The notes under the pieces were generated by a model. The model saw only the letters and a program-made list of their open reading frames with translations, was not told the DNA's origin and did not search any database. From UBA1127 sp965116355 (GTDB taxonomy: Bacteria > Chloroflexota > Dehalococcoidia > Lucifugimonadales > UBA1127): a DNA stretch of 64,000 nt. Positions 1-7,866 of this stretch are shown in pieces (the stretch's first letter is position 1; the number at the start of each line of letters is the position of its first letter). The position numbers and the translations under genes are program-made. The DNA lies in the NCBI GenBank assembly GCA_965116355.1, contig OZ220679.1, positions 1,302,001-1,366,000 of the forward strand. The letters run 5' to 3'.

Positions 1-843
1 TGTCGCCATGCCCTCCAGCCGGCGCGAGGGGTGGTTGGTTGGCCGAACCCGGAACAGCTTCCAGTCTGCCCTCGAAAGCACGGCCGCCGACTGCCCGGGT
101 GGGTGCCCCTCCGGCGACAGCCCGCTCGCCCGCAAGAGGGCGGCCGCCAGTGCGGCCCGTCGCTCTTGCGGCTCTACGCCGCGGAGCGTGCGCTCGAGGG
201 CCTGCAGAGGGAGACTTTCGGCGAGGCGGGTCATTGCGGGGCTGTTGCCGCCGTAGCCGAGGCCGCCCATGAGGCCGCGGTAGAGCGCTTCGGACGGATC
301 TCCCGGCGTCTGCAGCTCTTGGGCGAACGCCCGCACCTTCTCGAAGAAGCGCGCGTCGCCCTCGCGGTCGAGGGTGCGGGCGAGACGGTGGGCCGACGTG
401 GGCATGGCGGCGAGGGGCAGGGGGCGCGGGGGTGGCGGGGCGTCCCGCCTGCGGCGACTGCCGAGGGTGCGGGGGAAGAGGACGGCCGTCGGCGCGCGGC
501 GGCCCGACGCGAGCACGACCGGGCCGTCGCCGCCACGGAGCACGACGTGCAGGACGACCCCGTTGTAGTTGCGGTCGACGCCGTGGCCGTGGGCCTCCCA
601 GCCGCCCCGCCGGAGGTGGAGCTCGACGTCGCCGCGGACGACCTCGCCGCCCTCGCGCTGCAGGACGGCGTCGCGGAAGTCGGGACCCGCCGACGCGCTG
701 GCCCGGCCGGGGTAGAGCACCCGCAGGCGCGAGCCGTCGTCGCACTCGAGCGGCGGCAACGACGCTCCGTGGTCGCGCCAGTACTGGGCGAGGGCGCGCT
801 CGAGCACCGGCTGCTGTCGCGGCCGGTCCCTAACGTGCAGCAT
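1..843 (-). CDS. DUF2851 family protein, C-terminally partial
   Basis: The minus-strand frame opens at ATG 843-841 and stays open to the window edge, so 281 codons are present and the C-terminus is missing. The N-terminus shows the pattern I associate with DUF2851: a QYWRDHGAS-like start, then VLYPGRASASAGPDF, RGDVELHLRRGGWEAHGH and NYNGVVLHVVLRG. The biochemical function of this family is not known to me. The start overlaps the end of the upstream XRE gene by 14 bases, so the two are probably co-transcribed. Long plus-strand frames over this stretch are antisense shadows. Confidence 0.75.
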   Translation of the reverse strand, partial: MLHVRDRPRQQPVLERALAQYWRDHGASLPPLECDDGSRLRVLYPGRASASAGPDFRDAVLQREGGEVVRGDVELHLRRGGWEAHGHGVDRNYNGVVLHVVLRGGDGPVVLASGRRAPTAVLFPRTLGSRRRRDAPPPPRPLPLAAMPTSAHRLARTLDREGDARFFEKVRAFAQELQTPGDPSEALYRGLMGGLGYGGNSPAMTRLAESLPLQALERTLRGVEPQERRAALAAALLRASGLSPEGHPPGQSAAVLSRADWKLFRVRPTNHPSRRLEGMAT

Positions 844-1135
844 CGGGCACATCCTCAGGCGGCACGGACGACTCCGCGCGGTACTCGAAGTCGTTCTGCT
901 CGGCCACCATGCTCAGCAGGCGGGCCGAGGCGCCGCGGGGGCGGTAGATGCTGGTCTCCCACTCGCTGACCGTCTGCTGGCGCACTCCCAGCTCGTCCGC
1001 GAGCTCGCCCTGTGTCGCGCCGAGGTGGTCACGGAGCGCGCGGACGGCCCCGGCGTCCCAGGGGCGCGATGGCGGCTTGGAAGTCCGTGGGGGTCTCGTC
1101 GAGCGTCCTCGGCTGCGTGGGCGCTGTGGCGTCAC
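830..1135 (-). CDS. XRE-family helix-turn-helix regulator
   Basis: A 101-residue protein with a GTG start at 1135-1133 preceded by GGAGG. The core, LGATQGELADELGVRQQTVSEWE at about residues 38-60, is a classic Cro/C1 helix-turn-helix in which QQTVSEWE is the recognition helix. The basic Arg/Pro-rich N-terminus and acidic C-terminus have no recognised domain. It lies directly upstream of and overlaps the DUF2851 gene, so it may regulate that transcription unit; this is inferred from position only. No toxin-like partner is visible. Confidence 0.8.
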   Translation of the reverse strand: MTPQRPRSRGRSTRPPRTSKPPSRPWDAGAVRALRDHLGATQGELADELGVRQQTVSEWETSIYRPRGASARLLSMVAEQNDFEYRAESSVPPEDVPDAAR

Positions 1136-1258
1136 GCTCCCTCCTCAAGACAGGCTGTGTGACGGCCAGTCACAACAGGGAAGATACACGGAAACGTGTA
1201 GAAAACGCAATCAGGGTGGCCGTTGCCGGGGCCGGAGGTCGCGTCTGTAGTTCGCGGA

Positions 1259-2128
1259 CTACCCTCGACGGATGGTGCGACGGTCGCGGTCCTCGAAGTA
1301 GGCGCATTCCGAGAGCAGGTCCCCATCGGCTGCGCCTGCTTCGGCGATCTCGATGTGTTGGCGCGTCACCGGCTTGTATGGGAAAGGCCCCTTTGAGTAC
1401 AGCTCAACGGGAAGCTCGAGATTCCGCGCTCGCTGCAAGTCGTAACGCGATTCGGCGTCGACGAATCGCATCACGTAGGCTGCGCGCCTGGGAAGCTCCC
1501 CCTCCTCAAGGACGAGGCTGCGATGCACGACCCACTTGTTGAACACCAAGACGTCCCCCGGCTGGAAGTCGTCTTCCACCTGATGTGCTTCGAGGATGGT
1601 GGCCATGCCCGGTGCATTCAACAACTCGTTCCGCAGGTCAAAATACTCCTTGAAGCTCGTCTTCACACCGTCCCGCTCTTTGGCCCTCAATGTTGAGACG
1701 ACTGCCGGCTCCAGCTGGTCGTACACGAACTCGCCAGAAATGACGTGCTGGGGCACATACGCCATTCCGCCCCGTTGCCCTTGTCGGTCCACCGGTTGCA
1801 GCGGGGCCCACACCGTGCACCCAAACTCCTGAGAGAACTGGAAGCCGAAACTCTGCACGCCAACGTGCCAGGAAAACCCCTCATTAACCTTTTGCTCGAT
1901 TTCAAAGCAAACCTCAAAGGTGAGAAAGAGGTCGCATTCCGCCAGTTCAGTCAGCGCCTTCCGGAAATAGGGACGCGCCATCAGTTCGTAGACGTCGTTC
2001 TTGTCACTTTCAAAGTCATACTGAACGCCACTGAAAGCCGAATTGTGCATTGAGCTCCTGGCGTTCCCTCTCATTTCCCGCTCGGTCCGGTCAAGCAGCA
2101 TGTCGACGACGGTGGGGTTCAAGAACCC
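1259..2128 (-). pseudogene. PhyH-family dioxygenase gene, 3' part (interrupted by transposon)
   Basis: This is the larger part of a phytanoyl-CoA-dioxygenase-like gene whose 5' part lies at 5327-5421. Deleting the transposon and one copy of the 8-bp target duplication restores one frame of 318 residues, reading EGFLNPTVVDM across the junction. The double-stranded beta-helix signatures are SWHVGVQSFGF (proximal His117), QRGGMAYVPQHV, FQPGDVLVFNKWVVH (distal His231) and a following Arg-rich YVMRF segment suited to 2-oxoglutarate binding. The proximal motif is H-x-G rather than the usual H-x-D. Residues encoded upstream of 2121 in the present frame come from transposon sequence. The break removes the native start and promoter, so the gene is presumably inactive. 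GC looks lower than in neighbouring genes. Confidence 0.85.
2121..2128. repeat. 8-bp target site duplication, left copy
   Basis: AAGAACCC lies immediately outside the left inverted repeat and recurs exactly at 5327-5334 outside the right one. An exact 8-bp duplication is typical of DDE transposases of the IS1/IS1595 group and indicates a fairly recent insertion. Confidence 0.92.
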
Positions 2129-2149
2129 GGTAGTGTCTCTCTTTGAAAT
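2129..2149 (+). repeat. Left terminal inverted repeat
   Basis: Begins GGTAGTGTCTC and ends TTTGAAAT. It matches the reverse complement of 5306-5326 at about 19 of 21 positions. Confidence 0.9.
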
Positions 2150-2211
2150 TGCATGGTGCGCAGGAATGGGTGACTTTTCACGCACCCCCTGCTAGAGTAC
2201 GTATATTGGAC

Positions 2212-2217
2212 TATAAT
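2212..2217 (+). promoter_or_regulatory. Candidate -10 box for the transposon passenger genes
   Basis: TATAAT lies 22 bases before the ATG at 2239. No convincing -35 hexamer is visible at the proper distance. Confidence 0.35.
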
Positions 2218-2238
2218 AGGCCAGAATGGAGGCCCACG

Positions 2239-2487
2239 ATGCCTATAGGACCGAACGGAGAGAAGCGTCCCGCCGACCCCATTCAGGCGGCGGTGATGGT
2301 AGGCCGGATAGCGACCGGCGAGATAGAGGAAGAATACGTTGAGCCGCCGAAGCGGGCACCCAAGCGGGCGCGTGGCGGAGCGAAGGGCGGACCAGCGCGG
2401 GCGTCCACGCTGACACCGGAGCGCAGGTCGGAGATCGCAAGGGCAGCGGCGCGGGCTCGCTGGGACGGCGACGCGCTGGGCGCATAA
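2239..2487 (+). CDS. Small basic histone-H1-like passenger protein
   Basis: An 82-residue protein. I chose the ATG at 2239 because TGGAGG stands just upstream and the extra upstream codons overlap the transposon end. It begins MPIGPNGEKRPADPIQAAV and has an MVGRIATGE segment, a Pro/Lys/Arg/Ala-rich linker and a C-terminal LTPERRSEIARAAARARW motif. Proteins with this IA(K/R)xAAxARW ending are recurrent companions of transposases and methyltransferases in IS1595-like transposons; their role is not established. The methyltransferase start lies 11 bases past its stop, so the two are probably translated from one message. Confidence 0.75.
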   Translation: MPIGPNGEKRPADPIQAAVMVGRIATGEIEEEYVEPPKRAPKRARGGAKGGPARASTLTPERRSEIARAAARARWDGDALGA

Positions 2488-2498
2488 GGCTGGCCGTC

Positions 2499-4307
2499 AT
2501 GGCGATGAAAGCCCCGGCGCCCCGCAATCCTCGTGCGCGCGCGAAAACGTCACCCCCCCCCCCCCCCGTTGCGCACCGCTATCTTTCCGGCAACGCCTTT
2601 GTATGCGGTGACAACCTAGACATCCTACGCGAGCTCCCCGCCGAGAGCGTGGACCTCATCTACCTCGACCCGCCCTTCAACTCCAATCACAACTATGTTG
2701 CCGTCTTTGGCGACAAGGGCAGCGTAGACGCGCAGTTGCGGGACATCTGGCACTGGAACGTTGAGAGCGAGACCCAGTACCAGCGATTGCAGCCTGGCCC
2801 CCTCCGCAACGCCATAGACGCGATCCGCATGGTGAGCGGGCACGACTCGTCGATGGCCGCCTATGCCCTGTTTATGGGGCGGCGGCTGGCGGAGATGCAC
2901 CGGGTCCTCAAAAAGACGGGCAGCATCTACCTCCACTGCGACGACGCCGCCAGCCACTACCTCCGCATCGTCATGGACGCGGTGTTCGGCGAGGCCAATA
3001 TGCGCAACGTGCTCGTCTGGCGGCGAGCAACCTCGCACAACGACGCGGGGCAACGCTACGGCCGCATCGCCGACCACATCCTGTTCTACGCCAAGAGCGC
3101 CCGTGCATACTGGAACGGCGGGGACGCTTCGACGGTGAAGGATGACGACGCGCTCCGTGCAGCATACCCGTCGAAGGACAAGCGCGGGCGATACCGCGCC
3201 GACAATCTGACCGGCCCGCGCCACAACGCAGAGCGCAAGAGCCCCAGCACGCAGCCCTGGCATGGGTACGACGTGTACGCCATGAACCGCGTCTGGTCCG
3301 CGCCGAGGACGGGCGCATATGCGGACTACATCGAGGAACACTTCATCCCCGGCTACAAGAGCATTGACGGGGTGCATGACCGGCTGGACGCCCTCGACGA
3401 GGCCGGCCTAATCCATCACCCCGTCGCGGATCGCAACGGCAAGAAGGGGAAGTGGCCGGGGTTGAAGCGATACGCCGACGCCGACGCGGGCAACCCGCCG
3501 CAGAACATCATCTGGAATCCGACGGGCTTCACCAACTTCAACAAGCGGCTTGGGGAGTACATCGGCTATCCGACGCAGAAACCCCTTGGCCTCCTAGAAC
3601 AACTACTGCTTGCGAGCTGCCCGCCTGGAGGCTTGATGCTCGACCCGTTCTGCGGCTGCGGGACGGCGGCGGATGCAGCCGCAAAGCTGGGCCGCGGCTA
3701 CCTGGGCATCGACGTGAGCGCGATAGCTGTCCGCGTCATGGAGCAACGGCTGACCTCGCGCACCCCTGACAACCCGCCCGTCGTCTACAAGATGGGTTGG
3801 GAGGATTACGAATGGGACGCCTTCGAGCAGCGTGCCCTGATGCTCGAAGCCGACGCCGAGGACGGGCAACCGGGCTGGGCATGGGCCGAGGACAAGGTAG
3901 CGGGGCTGCTGAACGCCGTCTCCAACTCCAAGAAGCGGGGAGACGGCGGCGTGGACGCTCGCTACTACACCGCTGCGGGCGAGGAACTCCCGATTCAGGT
4001 AAAGATGCACAAGGGGCAGATTGGACGCCCCGAGCTGGACAAGCTGCTTGGGGTGCAGGCCAGTTGGAACAATCAGAAGATCAAGGCCCCGATGTCCGTC
4101 ATGGTGACGCTCTACCAGCCGAGTCAGGCCCTCAAAACCTTCGCCGCCAAGCAGGGGCAGGTGACGCTGCGCGGGGAACGCTACCCGAAGATGCAGGTAC
4201 TCAGCGTGTGGGAGATGCTGACGAAGGACGTGCGGCCAAAGCTCCCGCCCGTCGCCCCGTTCTACTTTGTGGGAGAAACGCAGACGCGCATGAGCATGGC
4301 CGTGTAA
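2499..4307 (+). CDS. Beta-class DNA methyltransferase fused to PD-(D/E)XK-like nuclease domain
   Basis: A 602-residue single-chain restriction-modification candidate. Motif IV, DLIYLDPPFNSNHNY (about residues 51-65), precedes motif I, MLDPFCGCGTAADAA (about 379-393), which is the beta-class order for N4-cytosine or N6-adenine methylation. The C-terminal part has GDGGVDARYY followed by LPIQVKMHKGQIGR, resembling the D...QxK core of Mrr-like PD-(D/E)XK nucleases. A run of 15 cytosines lies in codons 19-23, upstream of every catalytic motif. After the run there is no in-frame ATG, GTG or TTG before motif IV, so translation must pass through it. It is a transposon passenger whose start at 2499 or 2505 follows the small basic gene closely. 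Cleavage activity and target site are unknown. Confidence 0.85.
   Translation: MAMKAPAPRNPRARAKTSPPPPPVAHRYLSGNAFVCGDNLDILRELPAESVDLIYLDPPFNSNHNYVAVFGDKGSVDAQLRDIWHWNVESETQYQRLQPGPLRNAIDAIRMVSGHDSSMAAYALFMGRRLAEMHRVLKKTGSIYLHCDDAASHYLRIVMDAVFGEANMRNVLVWRRATSHNDAGQRYGRIADHILFYAKSARAYWNGGDASTVKDDDALRAAYPSKDKRGRYRADNLTGPRHNAERKSPSTQPWHGYDVYAMNRVWSAPRTGAYADYIEEHFIPGYKSIDGVHDRLDALDEAGLIHHPVADRNGKKGKWPGLKRYADADAGNPPQNIIWNPTGFTNFNKRLGEYIGYPTQKPLGLLEQLLLASCPPGGLMLDPFCGCGTAADAAAKLGRGYLGIDVSAIAVRVMEQRLTSRTPDNPPVVYKMGWEDYEWDAFEQRALMLEADAEDGQPGWAWAEDKVAGLLNAVSNSKKRGDGGVDARYYTAAGEELPIQVKMHKGQIGRPELDKLLGVQASWNNQKIKAPMSVMVTLYQPSQALKTFAAKQGQVTLRGERYPKMQVLSVWEMLTKDVRPKLPPVAPFYFVGETQTRMSMAV
2553..2567 (+). repeat. 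C15 homopolymer near the methyltransferase start
   Basis: Fifteen consecutive cytosines encode Pro-Pro-Pro-Pro-Pro early in the gene. Tracts of this kind in restriction-modification genes commonly drive on/off switching by slipped-strand mispairing. It is in frame in this assembly, but homopolymer length may also be misread. Confidence 0.85.
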
Positions 4308-4365
4308 GCGCGAAGGGAACGGCTGGCGAACGGGGAGTGTTAGTTAATTCAACCGCACAAAATGC

Positions 4366-4394
4366 TTGACAAACTAGCGGGGCTCAGATACACT
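4366..4394 (+). promoter_or_regulatory. Transposase promoter giving a probable leaderless mRNA
   Basis: TTGACA (4366-4371), a 17-base spacer and TACACT (4389-4394) end 6 bases before the ATG at 4401. No Shine-Dalgarno sequence fits between them, so transcription probably starts at or beside the initiator codon. Confidence 0.55.
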
Positions 4395-4400
4395 GCACCT

Positions 4401-5306
4401 ATGGCGAACAGATTGAGTCCCGAGAAGCAACAGCGCATCCTTCACCTGATGGTGGAAGGGAACTCCATGCGGACGATTACCCGCTTGGAGCGGTGCAGCA
4501 TCAACACCGTGACGCGGCTCTTGGAGTACGCGGGTCAAGCGGCCATCGAGTACCACGACCTCCACGTCCGGGACCTCCACACGCAGCGCGTACAGGCCGA
4601 TGAGATATGGGCGCCCATCTACGCGAAGGACCGCAACGTACCCCATGCGAAGGCTGCGCCCCCGGAAGCGGGCCACTCGTGGACGTGGACGGCCCTCGAC
4701 GCGGACTCCAAGCTGATGATCACCTGGGCAGTGTCCAGCGTCCGCGACGGCATGACGGCTATCGGCGTCATGGACGACCTTCGGGAGCGGACGGAGGGGC
4801 GCATCCAGCTTACGACGGACGGCCTCGCGGCCTACCCGGATGCGGTGGAAGGCGCGTTCGGCGGGAACGTGGACTACGCGCAGCTCATCAAGCTCTACGA
4901 GGACGGCCCGAAAGAGGAAGCGCGGCGGTACTCTCCGGCAGCGTGTGTTGGGGTGAAGCGCGGCGTTACCTTCGGCCTCCCGGAGGACCGCTACGTGAGC
5001 ACGTCCTACGTGGAGCGGTCGAACCTCAGTATGCGGATGGGGATGCGGCGGTTTACGCGGCTGACCAACGGCCTCTCCAAGAAGTACGCCAATCACTGCT
5101 ACATGATTGCGCTGTACTTCCTGCACTACAATTTCTGCCGCCCCCACAAGACGCTGAACCGGGGGTACGACCGCACTCCCGCGATGGCGGCGGGCCTTGC
5201 GGACAGCGTGTACAGCATCGAGTGGCTGTCCGGCTTGGTCTCGGCGCAGTACCCGGTTCCGGGGCCTCGCGGCCCCTACCGGCCCCGCCAATCTAAGGCT
5301 TCCTGA
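4401..5306 (+). CDS. IS1/IS1595-like DDE transposase
   Basis: A 301-residue transposase in one frame. An N-terminal helix-turn-helix (ILHLMVEGNSMRTITRLE, about residues 9-26) is followed by the DDE core: VQADEIW (first Asp), the beta-strand ALDADSKLMITWAV, LTTDGLAAYPDAV (second Asp) and STSYVERSNLSMRMGMRRF (Glu). The C-terminus has the usual NHCYMIALYFLHYNFCRPHKTL segment. I chose ATG 4401 because a good promoter ends just upstream and the protein start matches the family pattern. The stop falls inside the right inverted repeat. All catalytic residues are present, so it is likely active. Confidence 0.92.
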   Translation: MANRLSPEKQQRILHLMVEGNSMRTITRLERCSINTVTRLLEYAGQAAIEYHDLHVRDLHTQRVQADEIWAPIYAKDRNVPHAKAAPPEAGHSWTWTALDADSKLMITWAVSSVRDGMTAIGVMDDLRERTEGRIQLTTDGLAAYPDAVEGAFGGNVDYAQLIKLYEDGPKEEARRYSPAACVGVKRGVTFGLPEDRYVSTSYVERSNLSMRMGMRRFTRLTNGLSKKYANHCYMIALYFLHYNFCRPHKTLNRGYDRTPAMAAGLADSVYSIEWLSGLVSAQYPVPGPRGPYRPRQSKAS

Positions 5307-5326
5307 TTTCAAACGGAGACACTACC
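5306..5326 (-). repeat. Right terminal inverted repeat
   Basis: Ends GAGACACTACC on the plus strand, the inverted partner of the left end at 2129-2149. The transposase stop codon overlaps its inner edge. Confidence 0.9.
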
Positions 5327-5334
5327 AAGAACCC
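5327..5334. repeat. 8-bp target site duplication, right copy
   Basis: AAGAACCC, identical to 2121-2128. Confidence 0.92.
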
Positions 5335-5421
5335 TTCCAGCTTGACGAAGCCGTCACGCACGTACTGCAACTTGTGCTCGGGAGTGATGCGGAACTCATT
5401 GTCGAAGGAATGTGACTGCAT
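5327..5421 (-). pseudogene. PhyH-family dioxygenase gene, 5' part (interrupted)
   Basis: The native N-terminus of the split oxygenase. ATG 5421-5419 is preceded by AAGGAGG at good spacing and encodes MQSHSFDNEF..., then YVRDGFVKLEGF, the typical opening of PhyH-family proteins, before the transposon begins. It continues in frame with the piece at 1259-2120 once the element is removed. In the present DNA, translation from this start runs on into the transposon end and stops at about 5293. Confidence 0.85.
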
Positions 5422-5476
5422 GGCGCCCTCCTTACCTGTCGCACAAAAAGGGCACGTAAACGAGGCGTTCGTCCGC

Positions 5477-5506
5477 ATACTAGGAACGGGCGCGGCGTTC
5501 CGTCAA
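5477..5506 (-). promoter_or_regulatory. Promoter of the interrupted PhyH-family gene
   Basis: Read on the minus strand: TTGACG (5506-5501), an 18-base spacer and TAGTAT (5482-5477), about 55 bases before the ATG at 5421. It now drives only the truncated 5' piece and could read into the transposon. Confidence 0.5.
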
Positions 5507-5528
5507 CCCTGCCGGGACACACCCCTCG

Positions 5529-6566
5529 CTAGAAGAACAGGCCCGGGTTGGCGTTGACCGCGAGATCGGGCTGCAGGCCCCGCTGGACGCCGTGGCAGGC
5601 GGCGGCCGCGATCATGGCGCCGTTGTCCGTACACAGGGCCGGGCGGGGGATGAGGACTGGCACGTGGGCGCGCGCCCGCATCGCCTCGCGGAGCGCGGCG
5701 TTCGCGGAGACGCCCCCGCCGATGAGGATGCCGCGGGCCTCGGTCTGGCGGGCGGCGTCAAGGGTCTTCTCGACCAGCACGTCGACGGCGGCCTCCTCGA
5801 AGCCGGCCGCCAGCGCGCGCCGCCGTTCGAGGCCGTCGTCGTCCAGCTCCGTCGGCCCGTCCGGCAGCCCGACGCCCACGCCGAGCTCCCTGGCGCGGTG
5901 GAGGACGGCCGTTTTGAGGCCGCTGAAGCTGAACTCCAGCGTGCCGCGCATCCACGCCCTTGGCAGGGGCTCCACGCTCGATGCCTCCTGCGCCTCGCGC
6001 TGGATGGCCGGCCCGCCCGGGAAGCCGAGGCCCATGACGCGCGCGGCCTTGTCGAAGGCCTCGCCGGCCGCGTCGTCGCGGGTGCCGCCGAGGTGATGGT
6101 AGTCGCCGTGGCCGCGCATGAGGACGAGGTCCGTGTGGCCGCCGGACACGAGCAGGCAGACGATGGGGAAGCCGACGGCCTCCTCGGGCGTCGGTCCTTC
6201 CTCCAGCCAGGCGGCGTACATGTGGCCCTCAAGGTGGTTCATGCCGTAGAGGGGAAGCCCCAGGCCCATCGCGAGGCCCTTGGCGTAGTTGACGCCGACC
6301 AGGAGGGACCCGGCCAGCCCGGGCCCCGCCGTCACCGAGACGCCGTCGAGGTCGCCGGGGATGACGCCCGCTTCCTGGAGGGACTGGCGGTAGATGGGAG
6401 TCATGGCGAGCATGTGCTGGCGGGAGGCCACCTCCGGCACGACGCCGCCATAGCGCGCGTGCACCTCGACCTGGGAGCTGATGACGTTGGAGAGGATGCG
6501 ACGGCCGTCGGCGACGACGCTGGCCGCCGTCTCGTCGCAGGAGGTCTCGATGCCGAGCATGAGCAT
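5529..6566 (-). CDS. tsaD: tRNA N6-adenosine threonylcarbamoyltransferase TsaD
   Basis: A 345-residue protein of normal length that transfers the threonylcarbamoyl group to A37 of ANN-decoding tRNAs, acting with TsaB/TsaE. Visible motifs are LGIETSCDETAASVV at the N-terminus, the metal-binding NHLEGHMYA, LLVSGGHTDLVL, the GEAFDKAARVMGLGFPGGP segment, FSFSGLKTAV and a C-terminal CTDNGAMIA. It belongs to the ASKHA fold. The start is 4 bases after the stop of the upstream PP2C-like gene, which suggests translational coupling; an alternative ATG lies two codons later. Essential housekeeping function. Confidence 0.97.
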   Translation of the reverse strand: MLMLGIETSCDETAASVVADGRRILSNVISSQVEVHARYGGVVPEVASRQHMLAMTPIYRQSLQEAGVIPGDLDGVSVTAGPGLAGSLLVGVNYAKGLAMGLGLPLYGMNHLEGHMYAAWLEEGPTPEEAVGFPIVCLLVSGGHTDLVLMRGHGDYHHLGGTRDDAAGEAFDKAARVMGLGFPGGPAIQREAQEASSVEPLPRAWMRGTLEFSFSGLKTAVLHRARELGVGVGLPDGPTELDDDGLERRRALAAGFEEAAVDVLVEKTLDAARQTEARGILIGGGVSANAALREAMRARAHVPVLIPRPALCTDNGAMIAAAACHGVQRGLQPDLAVNANPGLFF

Positions 6567-6570
6567 GGCG

Positions 6571-7212
6571 CTAGTCCGCCGGCGAGACCAGGATGAGACC
6601 GAGGAAGAGCTCCGCGTTGCTCATCAGGGACGCAAGATTGTCGGCCGCGGCCCGCGGGCTCGACGAGAGGACGGCGGCGAGGCCGTCCATGTTGGCCGTG
6701 GCGGTGATGCCGGAATCGCAGATGAGGACCGTCTCGCCGGGCTGCAGGTCGAGTCGTTCCATGGCCGGCGACACTTCGGGCAGGTTTCCTAGGGCGGCGG
6801 ACATGGTGCCCGGCACGGAGAGCCGCACGCGGCGCACGCCCGCGCGGTCGAGCTGGAAGACGGCGATGTCCGCCACGGCGGCAAGGAAGGCCTCCTCGCC
6901 GCGAGCGGCCAGCAGCGTCACGCCGACGCCCGCGCCGCCCGGCGTCGAAAGCTCCTGGTGGCAAGCCTGGAAGGCGCCGTTGATCGCCGTCGTCAGGGAG
7001 GTGCCTCCGAGGGCGCTGAGGCGGCGGCGCAGCGAGGACATCGCGGCCTGGCACCGCGCCTCGCCGTCGGGGCCGTCGCATTCGATGAGGGCGTGGAACT
7101 GCACGGGGTCTCCGCCGCCCCGGCCCGTGAAGGTCGAGTAGTAGGGCGTGGGGTCGGTCATGTGCGAGCCGTAGTGCGCGGCCACGGGAACGATGCTTGG
7201 TGTCCAGTCCAT
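6571..7212 (-). CDS. PP2C-like fold protein, probably without phosphatase metal site
   Basis: A 213-residue protein from ATG 7212, chosen because GGAGG precedes it. The order of elements suggests a PPM/PP2C-like fold: an N-terminal strand pair with FTGRGGGDPVQFHALIECDG, a helix with LTTAINGAFQACHQEL, a VGVTLLAARG strand, AAVADIAVFQLDRAGVRRV, and LDLQPGETVLICDSGIT where phosphatases have the LCSDGL segment. Several metal-binding aspartates of true PP2C enzymes are not evident, so catalytic activity is doubtful. It is cotranscribed with tsaD. Its function is unknown. Confidence 0.5.
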   Translation of the reverse strand: MDWTPSIVPVAAHYGSHMTDPTPYYSTFTGRGGGDPVQFHALIECDGPDGEARCQAAMSSLRRRLSALGGTSLTTAINGAFQACHQELSTPGGAGVGVTLLAARGEEAFLAAVADIAVFQLDRAGVRRVRLSVPGTMSAALGNLPEVSPAMERLDLQPGETVLICDSGITATANMDGLAAVLSSSPRAAADNLASLMSNAELFLGLILVSPAD

Positions 7213-7296
7213 GGCGGCCTCCAGCGTAATCGTAACCTCATAGTACGGTGCGGCCCGCGGGAGCGGCAAGTGGCGGGCGTCGCGGTCAAGGGCGGA

Positions 7297-7866
7297 TCAG
7301 GGGGAGGCTGGGCGGTCGAAGGTGCGGCGGAAGCGCTGGAGGTTCTCCTCGATCGACACGTCCGGGCGGTCGGGGTTGTCGCTCCCCTCGACGTCGGCGA
7401 CGATGCACCACGGGCCGTCCTCGCGCATCGCCTGGTCGAAGACCTCCTCGAGCGCCTCCAGCGTCGAGACTGCGGCCACCTTCGGGATGCCGGAGCCGCG
7501 GGCGACGGCGGCGAGGTCCGTCACGACGGCCGTGTGCGTCGGCTGGCCGCCGGTGCCCGCCCACTGGTGGTTGTCCCACACGATGTGGACCAGGTTGGCG
7601 GGCGACTGGCGGGCGATGGTGCCCAGCGAACCGAGGTTCATGAGCAGGGAGCCGTCGCCGTCCATCACGACGATCTTGCGGTCGGGCGCCGCGAGGGCGA
7701 TGCCGAGGCCAACCGACGAGGTCAGGCCCATGGCGCCCCACATGTACAGGTTGGCGTCGCGGTCGTCCAGGTTGTGCAGGTGGAACGTCGTGCCGCCGAG
7801 ATTGGAGACGATGGGGGCGTCGCCCACGCGGTCCAGCACGGCCCTGATGGCGTCAACGCGGAGCAT
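7297..7866 (-). CDS. Sulfopyruvate decarboxylase beta-like TPP-binding protein
   Basis: A 189-residue C-terminal-type thiamine-diphosphate domain. MDGDGSLLMNLGSLGTIA followed by VWDNHQWAGTGGQPT is the Mg-TPP motif (GDG...N) of the ComE/phosphonopyruvate decarboxylase group. The start overlaps the end of the upstream alpha-like gene by 14 bases, so the pair forms one split TPP enzyme. Related enzymes decarboxylate 3-sulfopyruvate or phosphonopyruvate; the true substrate here cannot be told from sequence. Sulfonate degradation is a reasonable guess for a marine heterotroph. Confidence 0.75.
   Translation of the reverse strand: MLRVDAIRAVLDRVGDAPIVSNLGGTTFHLHNLDDRDANLYMWGAMGLTSSVGLGIALAAPDRKIVVMDGDGSLLMNLGSLGTIARQSPANLVHIVWDNHQWAGTGGQPTHTAVVTDLAAVARGSGIPKVAAVSTLEALEEVFDQAMREDGPWCIVADVEGSDNPDRPDVSIEENLQRFRRTFDRPASP

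Larger units (their letters stand above)
2129..5326. mobile_element. 3.2-kb IS1/IS1595-like transposon carrying methyltransferase-nuclease passenger
   Basis: The element spans 3198 bp. Both ends begin GGTAGTGTCTC when read inward and continue to TTTGAAAT, with two mismatches over about 21 bp, and both are flanked by the 8-bp duplication AAGAACCC. It contains, all on the plus strand, a small basic protein (2239-2487), a DNA methyltransferase with a C-terminal nuclease-like domain (2499-4307) and a DDE transposase (4401-5306). IS1595-type transposons with passenger methyltransferases are known, so the architecture is not new in kind. It is inserted within a PhyH-family gene after codon 30-31. 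The preserved ends and duplication suggest an intact mobile unit. Confidence 0.92.

Noticed and set aside
31..969. A 312-residue plus-strand protein at the left edge
   Set aside because: It is antisense to the DUF2851 and XRE genes, which show clear family motifs on the minus strand.
830..1135. Antitoxin of a toxin-antitoxin pair
   Set aside because: The overlapping neighbour is a DUF2851 protein of over 280 residues, unlike a HigB/RelE-type toxin. Only a general regulator call is supported.
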